Positions 6,243 to 12,829 of a stretch of DNA of 12,829 nt are shown one piece after another. The stretch lies in contig DCOH01000009.1 in the NCBI GenBank assembly GCA_002322865.1, forward strand, positions 64,049-76,877, read 5' to 3'. The position numbers were made by a program, and so were the translations under genes. Every line of letters begins with the position of its first letter. Position 1 is the first letter of the stretch. A model generated the notes under the pieces. That model had not been told where the DNA came from and searched no databases. It saw only the letters and a program-made list of their open reading frames with translations. The stretch comes from Sphingobacterium sp. UBA1575 (GTDB lineage Bacteria; Bacteroidota; Bacteroidia; Sphingobacteriales; Sphingobacteriaceae).

Positions 6243-6845
6243 CTAAGCATTTTCAATCGTTCGGAAAGTCAAGTTTATCCGAGGACCATGCTGAACCTTG
6301 GTAGGAGGGAGCCGATGTAACCAATGGGTCTGCGTTTGGTCTTTCATAATCAATAAACTGCCATTTTCAAGGTTGATATCAATTTTTTCCTTGCTTTCTT
6401 TATGCTTGAAGCTGAACTTCCTTTCCGCCCCAAAAGTAAGGGAAGCAATAGCACCATTTTTTTTGAGATCTTTTTCGCCATCACTATGCCAAGCCATACC
6501 TTCCGATCCATCGTGATAGAGATTCAATAGGCAAGAATTAAAAGTCTCTCCTGAGGCTTTTTCAACCAGCTGCTTAAGTTCCAATAAAACATCAGTCCAG
6601 GGTAGGGCAACTTTTTGAATGCCTGAATAAGTATATTCAAAGCGCCGATCTCCATACCAGGCAACCTTCCTTTTCGTTTCGATATGCTTTCCAAAAATTA
6701 GTGCCTGATCAGGCTTCCAAGCAATTTCATGCCATAAGGCATCATAAAAATGGCGCTGTTTATCGGTAATAACGCCGTAATAATGCACCGTACCATCATA
6801 GGGCAACAAATTCTTTTCAGGATCTGCGAAATTGAATAACATCAT
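6243..6845 (-). CDS. alkB: AlkB-type 2-oxoglutarate/Fe(II) DNA dioxygenase
   Basis: A 200-aa enzyme of the ALKBH2/3-like AlkB branch, which removes methyl groups from 1-methyladenine and 3-methylcytosine by oxidation, releasing formaldehyde. The iron ligands are visible as H120-x-D122 in GMAWHSDGE and H177 in THWLHRLP. The 2-oxoglutarate-binding arginines are R189 and R195 in PRINLTFR, and LNLYHDG (107-113) precedes the iron site as in the family. Length is normal, so it is complete. It starts 3 nt after the stop of the AraC/methyltransferase gene, so the two form one repair operon: one protein handles O6-alkylguanine and regulation, the other handles N-alkyl damage. The last 16 codons and the DNA beyond are duplicated at 5423-5483. 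Confidence 0.93.
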   Translation of the reverse strand: MMLFNFADPEKNLLPYDGTVHYYGVITDKQRHFYDALWHEIAWKPDQALIFGKHIETKRKVAWYGDRRFEYTYSGIQKVALPWTDVLLELKQLVEKASGETFNSCLLNLYHDGSEGMAWHSDGEKDLKKNGAIASLTFGAERKFSFKHKESKEKIDINLENGSLLIMKDQTQTHWLHRLPPTKVQHGPRINLTFRTIENA

Positions 6846-6848
6846 ATT

Positions 6849-7712
6849 TTAAACCGAAGGCTGATTTTCTGGATATAATTGCGCTTGTTCCCATCCAATG
6901 ATGGCAGATTTACGGATGGGTTCCCATCGATATCCGCCCAGCTTACCAGAGCCTTGGATCACCCGATGACAGGGGATCAGAAATGCAATCGGATTTTGTC
7001 CAATGGCTGTTCCTACTGCTCTCGATGCTTTTGGATGGTTGATCTTATCGGCAATAGACTGATAGGTCCTTAACTCCCCAGAAGGAATCTCCAATAATGC
7101 TTGCCAAACCTTTAATTGGAAAGGTGTGCCTTTTAGATGCAATTTGATGTTGGAAAGCGAAGCTTCACCACCATTGAAAATCTGCATCGCATCCTTATGG
7201 AAGGATGTTTCCATTTCCTTGAATTCCGCCTGCATAAATCTAGATTTAAGCTCGAGCAAACCATCTTCACCTTCCGATACAAAGGCCATGTAACAAAGCC
7301 CTTTTTCGGTTGAACCCAGCAGGCATATCCCAAATGGACTAGGCTGGTAGCTGTACTTAATCAGCAACCCTTGGCCATCGTTCTTGAAAGTTGCCGGACT
7401 CATACCTTCAATCTGTACAAAAAGATCATGTAACCGACTGGTACTGCTTACACCTGTTAGGATATGGGTGTCAAAAAGATTGTGTTCTTTTCCGCGCAAT
7501 AATTTCTTCGCGTAATCCAATTGTAAGTACTGAAGGAACTTTTTCGGACTTGTGCCTGCCCATTCACTAAACAGTCGCTGAAAATGATAGGGACTCAAAT
7601 GTACATGTTCGGCCAGATCCTCCAAACTGGGTTTCTGTTGGAAATTATCTTGTAAATATTGGATAGCTTTTGCAATCCGATTATAATTAATCTCTTGTTG
7701 TGTTCTTTCCAT
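6849..7712 (-). CDS. AraC-HTH / O6-methylguanine-DNA methyltransferase (Ada-like, no N-terminal Ada domain)
   Basis: From ATG 7712 this is 287 aa. An AraC-type DNA-binding domain comes first (first helix-turn-helix LEDLAEHVHLSPYHFQRLFSE, second half ending GMSPATFK), and then the suicide methyltransferase domain with the acceptor site IPCHRVIQ, its helix-turn-helix GTAIGQNPIAF and the final GGYRW. The cysteine takes the alkyl group from O6-alkylguanine irreversibly. The N-terminal zinc/phosphotriester domain that senses damage in E. coli Ada is absent. The frame extends to a GTG at 7736, but that codon overlaps an exact TAnnTTTG promoter element (7736-7743), so ATG 7712 is preferred; GGAAA lies about 8 nt before it. 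alkB follows at 3 nt. Confidence 0.9.
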   Translation of the reverse strand: MERTQQEINYNRIAKAIQYLQDNFQQKPSLEDLAEHVHLSPYHFQRLFSEWAGTSPKKFLQYLQLDYAKKLLRGKEHNLFDTHILTGVSSTSRLHDLFVQIEGMSPATFKNDGQGLLIKYSYQPSPFGICLLGSTEKGLCYMAFVSEGEDGLLELKSRFMQAEFKEMETSFHKDAMQIFNGGEASLSNIKLHLKGTPFQLKVWQALLEIPSGELRTYQSIADKINHPKASRAVGTAIGQNPIAFLIPCHRVIQGSGKLGGYRWEPIRKSAIIGWEQAQLYPENQPSV

Positions 7713-7735
7713 ACTCAAATTTCCAACCTTTCCCA

Positions 7736-7743
7736 CAAATATA
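7736..7743 (-). promoter_or_regulatory. Promoter -7 element of the methyltransferase-alkB operon
   Basis: Minus-strand TATATTTG fits TAnnTTTG exactly. Transcription would start near 7730, leaving about 18 nt before ATG 7712. No TTG is seen at -33; that position is covered by a palindrome (7757-7774), which suggests activator or repressor control. Confidence 0.6.
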
Positions 7744-7756
7744 AAATCCGATTCTT

Positions 7757-7774
7757 GCTAAATGTTTAGCTAAA
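7757..7774. promoter_or_regulatory. Overlapping palindromes at the repair-operon promoter
   Basis: GCTAAA-TG-TTTAGC (7757-7770) and TTTAGCTAAA (7765-7774) are both perfect and share TTTAGC. They lie about 27-45 nt upstream of the inferred start site, over the -33 region. A further TTTAGCC begins at 7781, inside the end of the dehydrogenase gene. This is a good place for the operon's own AraC-type regulator to bind, by inference. Confidence 0.45.
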
Positions 7775-7777
7775 AAC

Positions 7778-8521
7778 TTATTTAGCCAAGTATCCACCAT
7801 CCACTGGATAGTAAGATGCAGTAACAAAGGAAGATTTTTCTGATGCTAACCATAAGGTCAACTCGGCTACTTCCTCTGGTTTTCCTAAGCGTTGGAAGGC
7901 ATGTTGGGTTTCTAAAAACTTCAAACTAGCCTCATCCATCGCATTATCAACCAATGGGGTAGAAATAAATCCAGGGCCTATGGCATTGATACGAACGCCT
8001 TTGGTGGCATATTCCCATCCTGCAGCCTTGGTCAATCCAACTACACCATGCTTTGCAGCTACATAGGCAGAAGAGTTAGCAAAGCCAACAGATCCTAATA
8101 TAGATGCCATATTGATGATGCTACCACCTGCTTTTTCAATTTCAGGTATTTGATAATGCATGCCGTAAAATACACCATTCAGGTTGATGTCGATAACTTT
8201 TTTCCAGCCTTCAATCGATAGATCAGCAACTGCTGCGGCTTCTCCACCGATTCCTGCATTGTTCACTGCGATATGTAATGCGCCAAAATTTTCGATGGCA
8301 GCTTCCACAATTTTCTTGTTGTCTTCCGGAGAGGCCGAATCTGCTTTGATGAAGATCACATTACCTTCTCCTAAATTGTTGATCAGTTCATTGCCCAATT
8401 TATCATTGAGATCCGAAATCACCACTTTGGCACCTTCTTTAACAAATAATTCTACAATGGCTTTTCCAATACCTGAGGCTCCCCCAGTTACGATGGCTAC
8501 TTTGTTTTCAAGTTGTTTCAT
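7778..8521 (-). CDS. Short-chain dehydrogenase/reductase (classical SDR)
   Basis: A complete 247-aa classical SDR. The cofactor loop is TGGASGIG (12-19), and D37 at the end of the second strand favours NAD(H) over NADP(H). NNAG is at 87-90. The catalytic set is N113, S140, Y153 and K157 (YVAAK), with PG at 183-184 and the C-terminal VDGGYLAK. The substrate cannot be told from sequence; close relatives include glucose/3-oxoacyl-type dehydrogenases. It stands 65 nt upstream of the methyltransferase gene, which has its own promoter, so it need not be part of the repair operon. Upstream are a 7-bp inverted repeat (8541-8547 TTCCTAA, 8564-8570 TTAGGAA) and a CRP/FNR-like site. Confidence 0.92.
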   Translation of the reverse strand: MKQLENKVAIVTGGASGIGKAIVELFVKEGAKVVISDLNDKLGNELINNLGEGNVIFIKADSASPEDNKKIVEAAIENFGALHIAVNNAGIGGEAAAVADLSIEGWKKVIDINLNGVFYGMHYQIPEIEKAGGSIINMASILGSVGFANSSAYVAAKHGVVGLTKAAGWEYATKGVRINAIGPGFISTPLVDNAMDEASLKFLETQHAFQRLGKPEEVAELTLWLASEKSSFVTASYYPVDGGYLAK

Positions 8522-8572
8522 AAGTATTGCTTTCTTTATATTCCTAATTTAAGCAACTAATTGTTAGGAAAC

Positions 8573-8588
8573 TGTGATAAAAATCACT
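8573..8588. promoter_or_regulatory. CRP/FNR-like site upstream of the SDR gene
   Basis: TGTGA (8573-8577), a 6-nt spacer and TCACT (8584-8588) match 9 of 10 positions of the CRP/FNR-family half-sites TGTGA-N6-TCACA. It lies about 52 nt before the SDR start codon, a position suited to activation. Whether this organism's regulators recognise such a site is unknown. Confidence 0.35.
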
Positions 8589-8637
8589 ACGAAGAATGAT
8601 TATGACTTTCCAAGGAAGAATACCAAACAAGCTTACA

Positions 8638-9697
8638 TTATTTTGATAAATCCTGTGGTGGAAAATCCGAAGTGCCATCATCCAGAATAATGGCCGATCC
8701 TCTTCCATATTCATTGCTATACACCTTGATCAAGACCCCAATAGAAGAAAGGATCAATGGTCCAAAGATCAAACCCAACATGCCGAACATTTTTAATCCT
8801 AAAAGAACCCCAAATACTGTAATCAATGGCGGGACATTGCCTAAGGTCTTCAGAATGGTAAATCGCAGGATATTATCGATACTTCCAATGAGGAATAGAC
8901 CATAAAGTAATATACCGATGCCATTTCCAGTTTGTCCAGAAGCCAGCGTAATGATGCCTAATGGAATATAGATGGTCATGGTACCTAATACAGGGACAAT
9001 GGATGCTACTCCTGTTAGGATGCCCATCAAAGATCCAATACCCTAACATGGCAACTACCCCTTGGCAAGCCCCTAAAATCGGAATCCCGATCGCATTCGA
9101 TCTTACCATGGAATCCACCTCATGCCAGATCTCATCTTTACTCCTTGGAGAAAAGGGAATGGCCTTAATGATAAATTCTTCCATTTTGCGTCCATGAACC
9201 TGCATGAAATACAGTACAAAGAAGGTCACTAAGATATTAACACCAACCTCGGCCACGGAATTCAAGATGCTGGGCACATATTTCGTAAACCGTTGCAACA
9301 TCGCCAATAAAGCCTCATCAGACATGTCTATATCCTTTAGAAAAGGCTTGTCAGCCATATATTCCTTTAACAGGTTGAACTGGGATACAATCTGATCTGT
9401 ATTACTTAGAAAGGATGTAATCTGCGGAATCAGGTAGTCTACGATCGCCCATATCGGCAATACAATAAACACAATCGAAAGGAGGATGAACATGATGCTG
9501 GTGAGCGTTTTGTTGCCTCTCCGAACCTCCGTTAGATAAAAAAAACTTTTTCTAAATAAGATGTATAAAGTGATAGCACCAAGAAATCCTGGCAAGTAGT
9601 AAAAAAGGTTCTTGAAAATAATGATACCGATCAGGATAATAATCAATATTAACATGATCTGGTTGATGGAATTGTTGTTGATTTGCTTGATTCTCAT
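8638..9697 (-). pseudogene. AI-2E family transporter, broken by a frameshift
   Basis: Two reading frames together make one AI-2E family permease, an eight-helix membrane protein family that includes the AI-2 exporter TqsA and some Na+/H+ antiporters. The first part (from ATG 9697, MRIKQINNN) has N-terminal helices, the long soluble section, and QGVVAMLGYWIF, where the frame fails at about 9029-9031. The second part continues in the +1 frame with LMGILTGVASIVPVLG and the conserved end with GLKMFGMLGLIFGPLI, stopping at 8638. Family members normally have about eight residues between the GYWIF and GxLTG motifs; here about six are missing, so a deletion near 20 nt is likely rather than a single-base slip. 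AGGAAA lies about 12 nt before the ATG. It may be a true pseudogene or an assembly error. Confidence 0.85.
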
Positions 9698-9763
9698 ATT
9701 GCGCGATTTCCTAAGCAATTTAAGCAAATCTTAAGGAATTCTTGCCAAGAAGAATCTTTTGTA

Positions 9764-9800
9764 TAAAAAAAGAGCTCCATCTCAAAAAGATGGAGCTCTT
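9764..9800 (-). terminator. Intrinsic terminator of the rplM-tsf operon
   Basis: A perfect 13-bp stem (9770-9782 AAGAGCTCCATCT with 9788-9800) and a 5-nt loop; on the minus strand it is followed by a run of seven T. It begins 17 nt after the tsf stop codon and ends the translation operon. Confidence 0.9.
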
Positions 9801-9816
9801 CTGTATAAGATAAAGC

Positions 9817-10653
9817 TTATGCGCCTAATTGAACGCGTTTGAAAGCTGTAACTGTTAATCCTTTAGCTACGGTATCTAAGAATTGAGCAATGTTTTTAGA
9901 AGAATCTTTTACGAACTCTTGGTTCAATAAAGTAGAATCTTTGTAGAATTTGTTCAATTTACCAGCAGCGATTTTCTCAACCATTTCTTCTGGTTTACCT
10001 TCCGCACGGATCTGATCTTTAGCGATCTCTAATTCACGCTCGATAGTTTTTGAATCAACACCATCTTTATCGATAGCAACTGGGTTCATAGCAGCGATTT
10101 GCATAGCTACGTCTTTTCCAGCCTCTTCAACACCATCAGCATCAGCAGAAAGTCCTACCAATACACCTAAACGGTAGTTACCGTGGATGTAAGCAACAAC
10201 TTTCTCTGCATTTACAGCTTCGTATTTAGATACTTCGATTTTCTCTCCGATTTTACCAGTTTGGTCGATCAATAAATCAGCGATTTTAGTTCCACCGATT
10301 TCTAATGCTTTTAAGTCTTCCAATGAAGCAGGTGCGTTGTTTAATGCAACATCAGCAATTGATTCAGCGAAAGCGATGAAGTCAGCATTTTTAGCTACGA
10401 AGTCAGTCTCACAGTTTACTTCAACAACGATACCTGATTTTCCATCAGCTGCTGCTTTAGCAATGATTACTCCTTCGTTAGAGTCACGGTCTTGACGGCT
10501 AGCGGCAACTTTAGCACCTTTTTTACGAAGGTAATCTACTGCTGCTTCGAAGTCTCCATTGGCTTCGATCAACGCTTTTTTACAATCCATCATACCAGCG
10601 CCAGTTTGTTGACGCAATTTGTTTACATCTGATGCAGAAATTTGTACTGACAT
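9817..10653 (-). CDS. tsf: Elongation factor Ts
   Basis: EF-Ts releases GDP from EF-Tu so that EF-Tu can be recharged with GTP. The 278-aa sequence has the N-terminal UBA-like domain (about 1-50, SDVNKLRQQTGAGMMDCKKAL) and the conserved TDFVAKN (83-89), which contacts EF-Tu, followed by the two core subdomains. Length is in the normal range of roughly 270-300 aa. The start ATG has no Shine-Dalgarno site; an A-rich stretch precedes it. It follows rpsB as in most bacteria, but a 161-nt gap with a terminator-like structure lies between them, so tsf may be set at a level different from S2. Confidence 0.98.
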   Translation of the reverse strand: MSVQISASDVNKLRQQTGAGMMDCKKALIEANGDFEAAVDYLRKKGAKVAASRQDRDSNEGVIIAKAAADGKSGIVVEVNCETDFVAKNADFIAFAESIADVALNNAPASLEDLKALEIGGTKIADLLIDQTGKIGEKIEVSKYEAVNAEKVVAYIHGNYRLGVLVGLSADADGVEEAGKDVAMQIAAMNPVAIDKDGVDSKTIERELEIAKDQIRAEGKPEEMVEKIAAGKLNKFYKDSTLLNQEFVKDSSKNIAQFLDTVAKGLTVTAFKRVQLGA

Positions 10654-10726
10654 AGTATATTTTTTTTTAAAATTACGATTGAAGTGTTAACATTCCGTTC
10701 TTGAAAGAATAACAGTATGTTAATTT

Positions 10727-10796
10727 AAAAAAAACCGGACAGACAGGGGAGGTAAAAGGAAGCTCATCTTCCAGAAACCAACACTTGTCTATCCGG
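10727..10796 (-). terminator. Terminator/attenuator-like structure between rpsB and tsf
   Basis: On the minus strand CCGGATAGACA pairs with TGTCTGTCCGG (10786-10796 with 10735-10745; one T-G wobble) and is followed at once by eight T (10727-10734). Inside the 40-nt loop is a second hairpin GGAAG-ATGAG-CTTCC (10758-10772). The shape is that of an intrinsic terminator, placed where read-through would set tsf expression. It could also be an RNA-processing site. Confidence 0.7.
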
Positions 10797-10814
10797 CTTA
10801 TCTAATAGAATATA

Positions 10815-11621
10815 TTATTCTACGTCTTTTGCTTTACGAGTGCGTTTTCCTGGAGTAGCTTCTGTAGCTTCACCATTGTCAACTGCTGCTTTTGATGCTG
10901 CAGCTTCTTTTTCCGCGTCCTCTTCTTTATCGCGCTTGCGCTCTTCTAAACCTTCTGTGATTGCTTTTCCGATTACACTAGCGATTAAGCTGATGGATTT
11001 TGTTGCATCATCATTCGCAGGAATTGGGAAGTCAATGTTCGTAGGGTCAGAGTTCGTATCAACCATTGCAAAAGTAGGGATGTTCAATTTCATCGCTTCA
11101 GCAACAGCAATATGCTCTTTCTTAACGTCGATGATGAACAAAGCTGCTGGCAAACGGTTCAAGTCTGCGATACCTCCTAAAAGGTTCTCTAACTTGATAC
11201 GCTCACGTTGAATCATCAATTTCTCTTTTTTAGACAATACATCGTAAGTGCCATCTTTTTGCATCTTATCAATGTTTGACATTTTCTTGATTGATTTACG
11301 TACTGTCGCGAAGTTTGTAAGCATACCACCTAACCAACGTTCTGTTACGAAAGGCATGTTAACTGCTTTTGCTTGCTCAGCGATAATTTCTTTTGCTTGT
11401 TTCTTTGTTGCTACAAATAATACTTTACGACCTGATTTTACGATTTGTTTGATAGCTGATGCAGCCTCATCCAATTTCGTAAGAGTTTTGTTCAAGTCAA
11501 TAATGTGGATACCGTTGCGTTCCATGAAAATGTACTTAGCCATTTTCGGATCCCACTTACGAGTAAGGTGACCAAAGTGAACACCTGCATCCAATAATTC
11601 TTGATATGTTGTTCTTGCCAT
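10815..11621 (-). CDS. rpsB: 30S ribosomal protein S2
   Basis: S2 binds the small subunit near the neck and is needed for S1 docking. The N-terminus TYQELLDAGVHFGHLTRKWDPKM is diagnostic, with further S2 hallmarks FVATKKQA, RWLGGMLTN and the DTNSDP stretch. At 268 aa it is longer than E. coli S2 (241 aa) because of a charged C-terminal tail from about residue 225 (EERKRDKEEDAEKE and a basic end). A strong AGGAGG lies 7 nt before the ATG, one of the few clear ribosome-binding sites in the window. Only 18 nt separate it from rpsI, so the two are co-transcribed. Confidence 0.98.
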   Translation of the reverse strand: MARTTYQELLDAGVHFGHLTRKWDPKMAKYIFMERNGIHIIDLNKTLTKLDEAASAIKQIVKSGRKVLFVATKKQAKEIIAEQAKAVNMPFVTERWLGGMLTNFATVRKSIKKMSNIDKMQKDGTYDVLSKKEKLMIQRERIKLENLLGGIADLNRLPAALFIIDVKKEHIAVAEAMKLNIPTFAMVDTNSDPTNIDFPIPANDDATKSISLIASVIGKAITEGLEERKRDKEEDAEKEAAASKAAVDNGEATEATPGKRTRKAKDVE

Positions 11622-11639
11622 TTTTTGATCCTCCTGATA

Positions 11640-12026
11640 TTAACGTTTACTGAATTGGAATCTTCTACGTGCTTTACGACGTCCTGGTTTCTTACGCTCA
11701 ACCATACGGTCATCACGTGTCATTAAACCTTTAGCGCGTAATGCAGGTTTTACTTCTGGGTTAAGCTCTACTAACGCTTTAGCAATTGCTAAACGTACAG
11801 CTTCTGCTTGACCTTTAACTCCACCACCTTGAACATTAACGTTGATGTCAAAATTTGCAAGAGACTCTGCTACCAATAAAGATTGGGTAACAATGTACTG
11901 CAATGGTAATGTTGGGAAATATACTTTGTAATCTTTACCGTTTACCGTGATATTCCCGTTGCCAGCTGTTAAGTAGATGCGGGCAACAGCAGTTTTTCTT
12001 CTTCCTGAAGTGTTAGTTGTTGACAT
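11640..12026 (-). CDS. rpsI: 30S ribosomal protein S9
   Basis: A complete 128-aa S9. It has the N-terminal GRRKTAVARIYL, the central GGGVKGQAEAVRLAIAKAL, and the highly basic C-terminal tail ending KKPGRRKARRRFQFSKR, whose last residues reach the P-site tRNA in the ribosome. An AAGGAG ribosome-binding site is located about 7 nt before the ATG and overlaps the end of rplM; the gap to rplM is 11 nt. The rplM-rpsI pair is universal in bacteria. Confidence 0.98.
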   Translation of the reverse strand: MSTTNTSGRRKTAVARIYLTAGNGNITVNGKDYKVYFPTLPLQYIVTQSLLVAESLANFDINVNVQGGGVKGQAEAVRLAIAKALVELNPEVKPALRAKGLMTRDDRMVERKKPGRRKARRRFQFSKR

Positions 12027-12037
12027 AGTCGTTCTCC

Positions 12038-12481
12038 TTAAAATTTAACTGGTTTTGGATTCTGTGCCTCATGCTTGTGCTCAGTTCCAGCATAAACATA
12101 AAGATTCTTGAATAATTGACGTCCTAAACGATTCTTAGGTAACATCCCGCGTACCGCTTTCTCGATGATGCGCTCAGGGTGTTTTGCCATTAACTCTTTT
12201 GGAGAAACGAAACGTTGACCACCTGGGTAGCCGGTGTAGCGAACATATACTTTGTCGCCCAACTTGTTTCCAGTCAATCTAATTTTGTCTGCATTGATAA
12301 CAATCACGTTATCTCCACAGTCTACGTGTGGGGTGAATGAAGGCTTGTGTTTTCCACGGATCACTTTCGCGATCTCGCTTGCCAAGCGCCCCAAAATCTC
12401 GCCTTCAGCGTCAACAACGATCCACTCTTTGTTAACGGTGTTCTTGTTAGCAGAGACAGTTTTGTAACTTAACGTATTCAC
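12038..12481 (-). CDS. rplM: 50S ribosomal protein L13
   Basis: A 147-aa L13, an early assembly protein of the large subunit. Hallmarks are EWIVVDAEGEILGRLASEIA near the N-terminus, PHVDCGDNVIVINADK, YTGYPGG, GMLPKNRLGRQ and the C-terminal YAGTEHKHEAQNP. The start is GTG (12481-12479), supported by the typical Bacteroidota N-terminus NTLSYKTVSANK immediately after it; no ATG lies upstream in frame close by. It is the first gene of the operon, about 57 nt downstream of the inferred start site, with no Shine-Dalgarno site. Confidence 0.97.
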   Translation of the reverse strand: MNTLSYKTVSANKNTVNKEWIVVDAEGEILGRLASEIAKVIRGKHKPSFTPHVDCGDNVIVINADKIRLTGNKLGDKVYVRYTGYPGGQRFVSPKELMAKHPERIIEKAVRGMLPKNRLGRQLFKNLYVYAGTEHKHEAQNPKPVKF

Positions 12482-12543
12482 TTGCTTTTATTTAATTAAT
12501 TAATATTTTTCTAATCCTTCTGTAATCACTACAATAAGGTCTG

Positions 12544-12575
12544 CAAAGGTAAGATATTTGTTTTCAATTTCCAAA
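12544..12575 (-). promoter_or_regulatory. Promoter of the rplM-rpsI-rpsB-tsf operon
   Basis: On the minus strand TTTG (12575-12572), a 20-nt spacer and TACCTTTG (12551-12544) match the Bacteroidota -33/-7 promoter pattern. The inferred start is near 12538. It is the best-formed promoter in the window, fitting a highly expressed operon. Confidence 0.75.
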
Positions 12576-12598
12576 ATAAATTCCTACCTTGTTTTTGG

Positions 12599-12606
12599 TA
12601 GTTTTG
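12599..12606 (+). promoter_or_regulatory. Possible -7 element of the divergent exported-protein gene
   Basis: TAGTTTTG matches TAnnTTTG and lies 37 nt before the ATG at 12644. No convincing -33 element accompanies it. Confidence 0.4.
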
Positions 12607-12643
12607 TCTTTTATAAGGTGAAACCCTTAATGGAATATAAATA

Positions 12644-12829
12644 ATGGAGAAAATATTGTTGCGCAGGCTTTGGATGTTGGGTATCTTGTTGTTGCTGGGA
12701 ACATTCGTGTTTGCTCAAGACTTGAAAGATAATAAAGAATACAAAGAAAAGCTTCAAGCCATTGAAGCTAAATTAAAGAGTGGCGATATCCCCGCTGCTT
12801 TGGCCGGAATTGAAGAGGTTCTTCAGAAA
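12644..12829 (+). CDS. Exported protein, N-terminal part (cut by the window end)
   Basis: Only the first 62 codons are present and the frame is open at the window end. It starts MEKILLRRLWML, continues with a leucine-rich core and FVFAQD, a clear signal peptide with likely cleavage after FA (about residue 24). The mature part begins with charged helical sequence (KEYKEKLQAIEAKLKSGDIPAALAGIEEVLQK), whose spacing of A, G and A resembles a TPR-type helix pair, but one partial unit is too little to name a family. It is divergent from rplM. An upstream ATG at 12630 ends after four codons and is not the start. Confidence 0.75.
   Translation, partial: MEKILLRRLWMLGILLLLGTFVFAQDLKDNKEYKEKLQAIEAKLKSGDIPAALAGIEEVLQK

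Noticed and set aside
7713..7736. Eight extra N-terminal codons on the methyltransferase gene from a GTG at 7736
   Set aside because: The GTG overlaps an exact TAnnTTTG promoter element, so it would lie upstream of the transcript; ATG 7712 gives the normal AraC-domain start.
8873..9030. Programmed frameshift as an explanation for the split AI-2E gene
   Set aside because: No slippery heptamer at the junction, and conserved residues are missing as well, which fits a deletion better.
10840..11571. Long open frames on the plus strand opposite rpsB and other genes
   Set aside because: They are antisense shadows of clearly recognised genes and show no family pattern of their own.
12630..12644. 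Upstream ATG at 12630 as start of the exported protein or a leader peptide
   Set aside because: It reads only four codons before TAA and is not in frame with the signal peptide.

Overview
The window reads as chromosomal DNA of a Bacteroidota bacterium, most likely a Sphingobacteriaceae-type organism (Sphingobacterium/Pedobacter group; the genus is inferred). Supporting signs are the ribosomal cluster rplM-rpsI-rpsB-tsf, several exact matches to the Bacteroidota -7 promoter element TAnnTTTG, mostly A-rich start regions with few Shine-Dalgarno sites, a DUF3667 membrane protein and low G+C.

Layout. The left edge (1-53) holds the 3' end of a tRNA gene and a bidirectional hairpin terminator. On the minus strand follow a 520-aa Fic protein with an AbiEi-like N-terminal half, preceded by a degenerate 24-bp tandem repeat, and a DUF3667 membrane protein with a palindrome just before its start. 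Two small plus-strand genes come next: an AraC-type DNA-binding domain without any sensor region, and a GNAT-like protein. From 3630 to 5255 (minus) lies an ABC-F ATPase with its own promoter and a leader of about 100 nt. The interval 5256-6242 is disturbed: it has a copy of the alkB 3' end, a cysteine-rich open frame with a stop in its signal-like start, and a small three-helix membrane protein gene.

From 6243 to 9697, all minus strand, come an AlkB-type DNA dioxygenase, an AraC-HTH/O6-alkylguanine methyltransferase 3 nt upstream of it (an alkylation-repair operon with its own promoter), a short-chain dehydrogenase, and an AI-2E family transporter broken by a frameshift at about 9030.

The right third is the core translation operon, transcribed leftwards from a well-formed promoter at about 12544-12575: rplM (GTG start), rpsI, rpsB and tsf, with a terminator-like structure between rpsB and tsf and a strong terminator after tsf. 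A divergent gene for an exported protein starts at 12644 and runs off the window.

Most of the window is ordinary core and housekeeping DNA. I did not find a clear new multi-gene system. The best leads are the AbiEi-like/Fic fusion with its upstream repeat array, the duplicated alkB end with its odd insert, and the regulatory palindromes.
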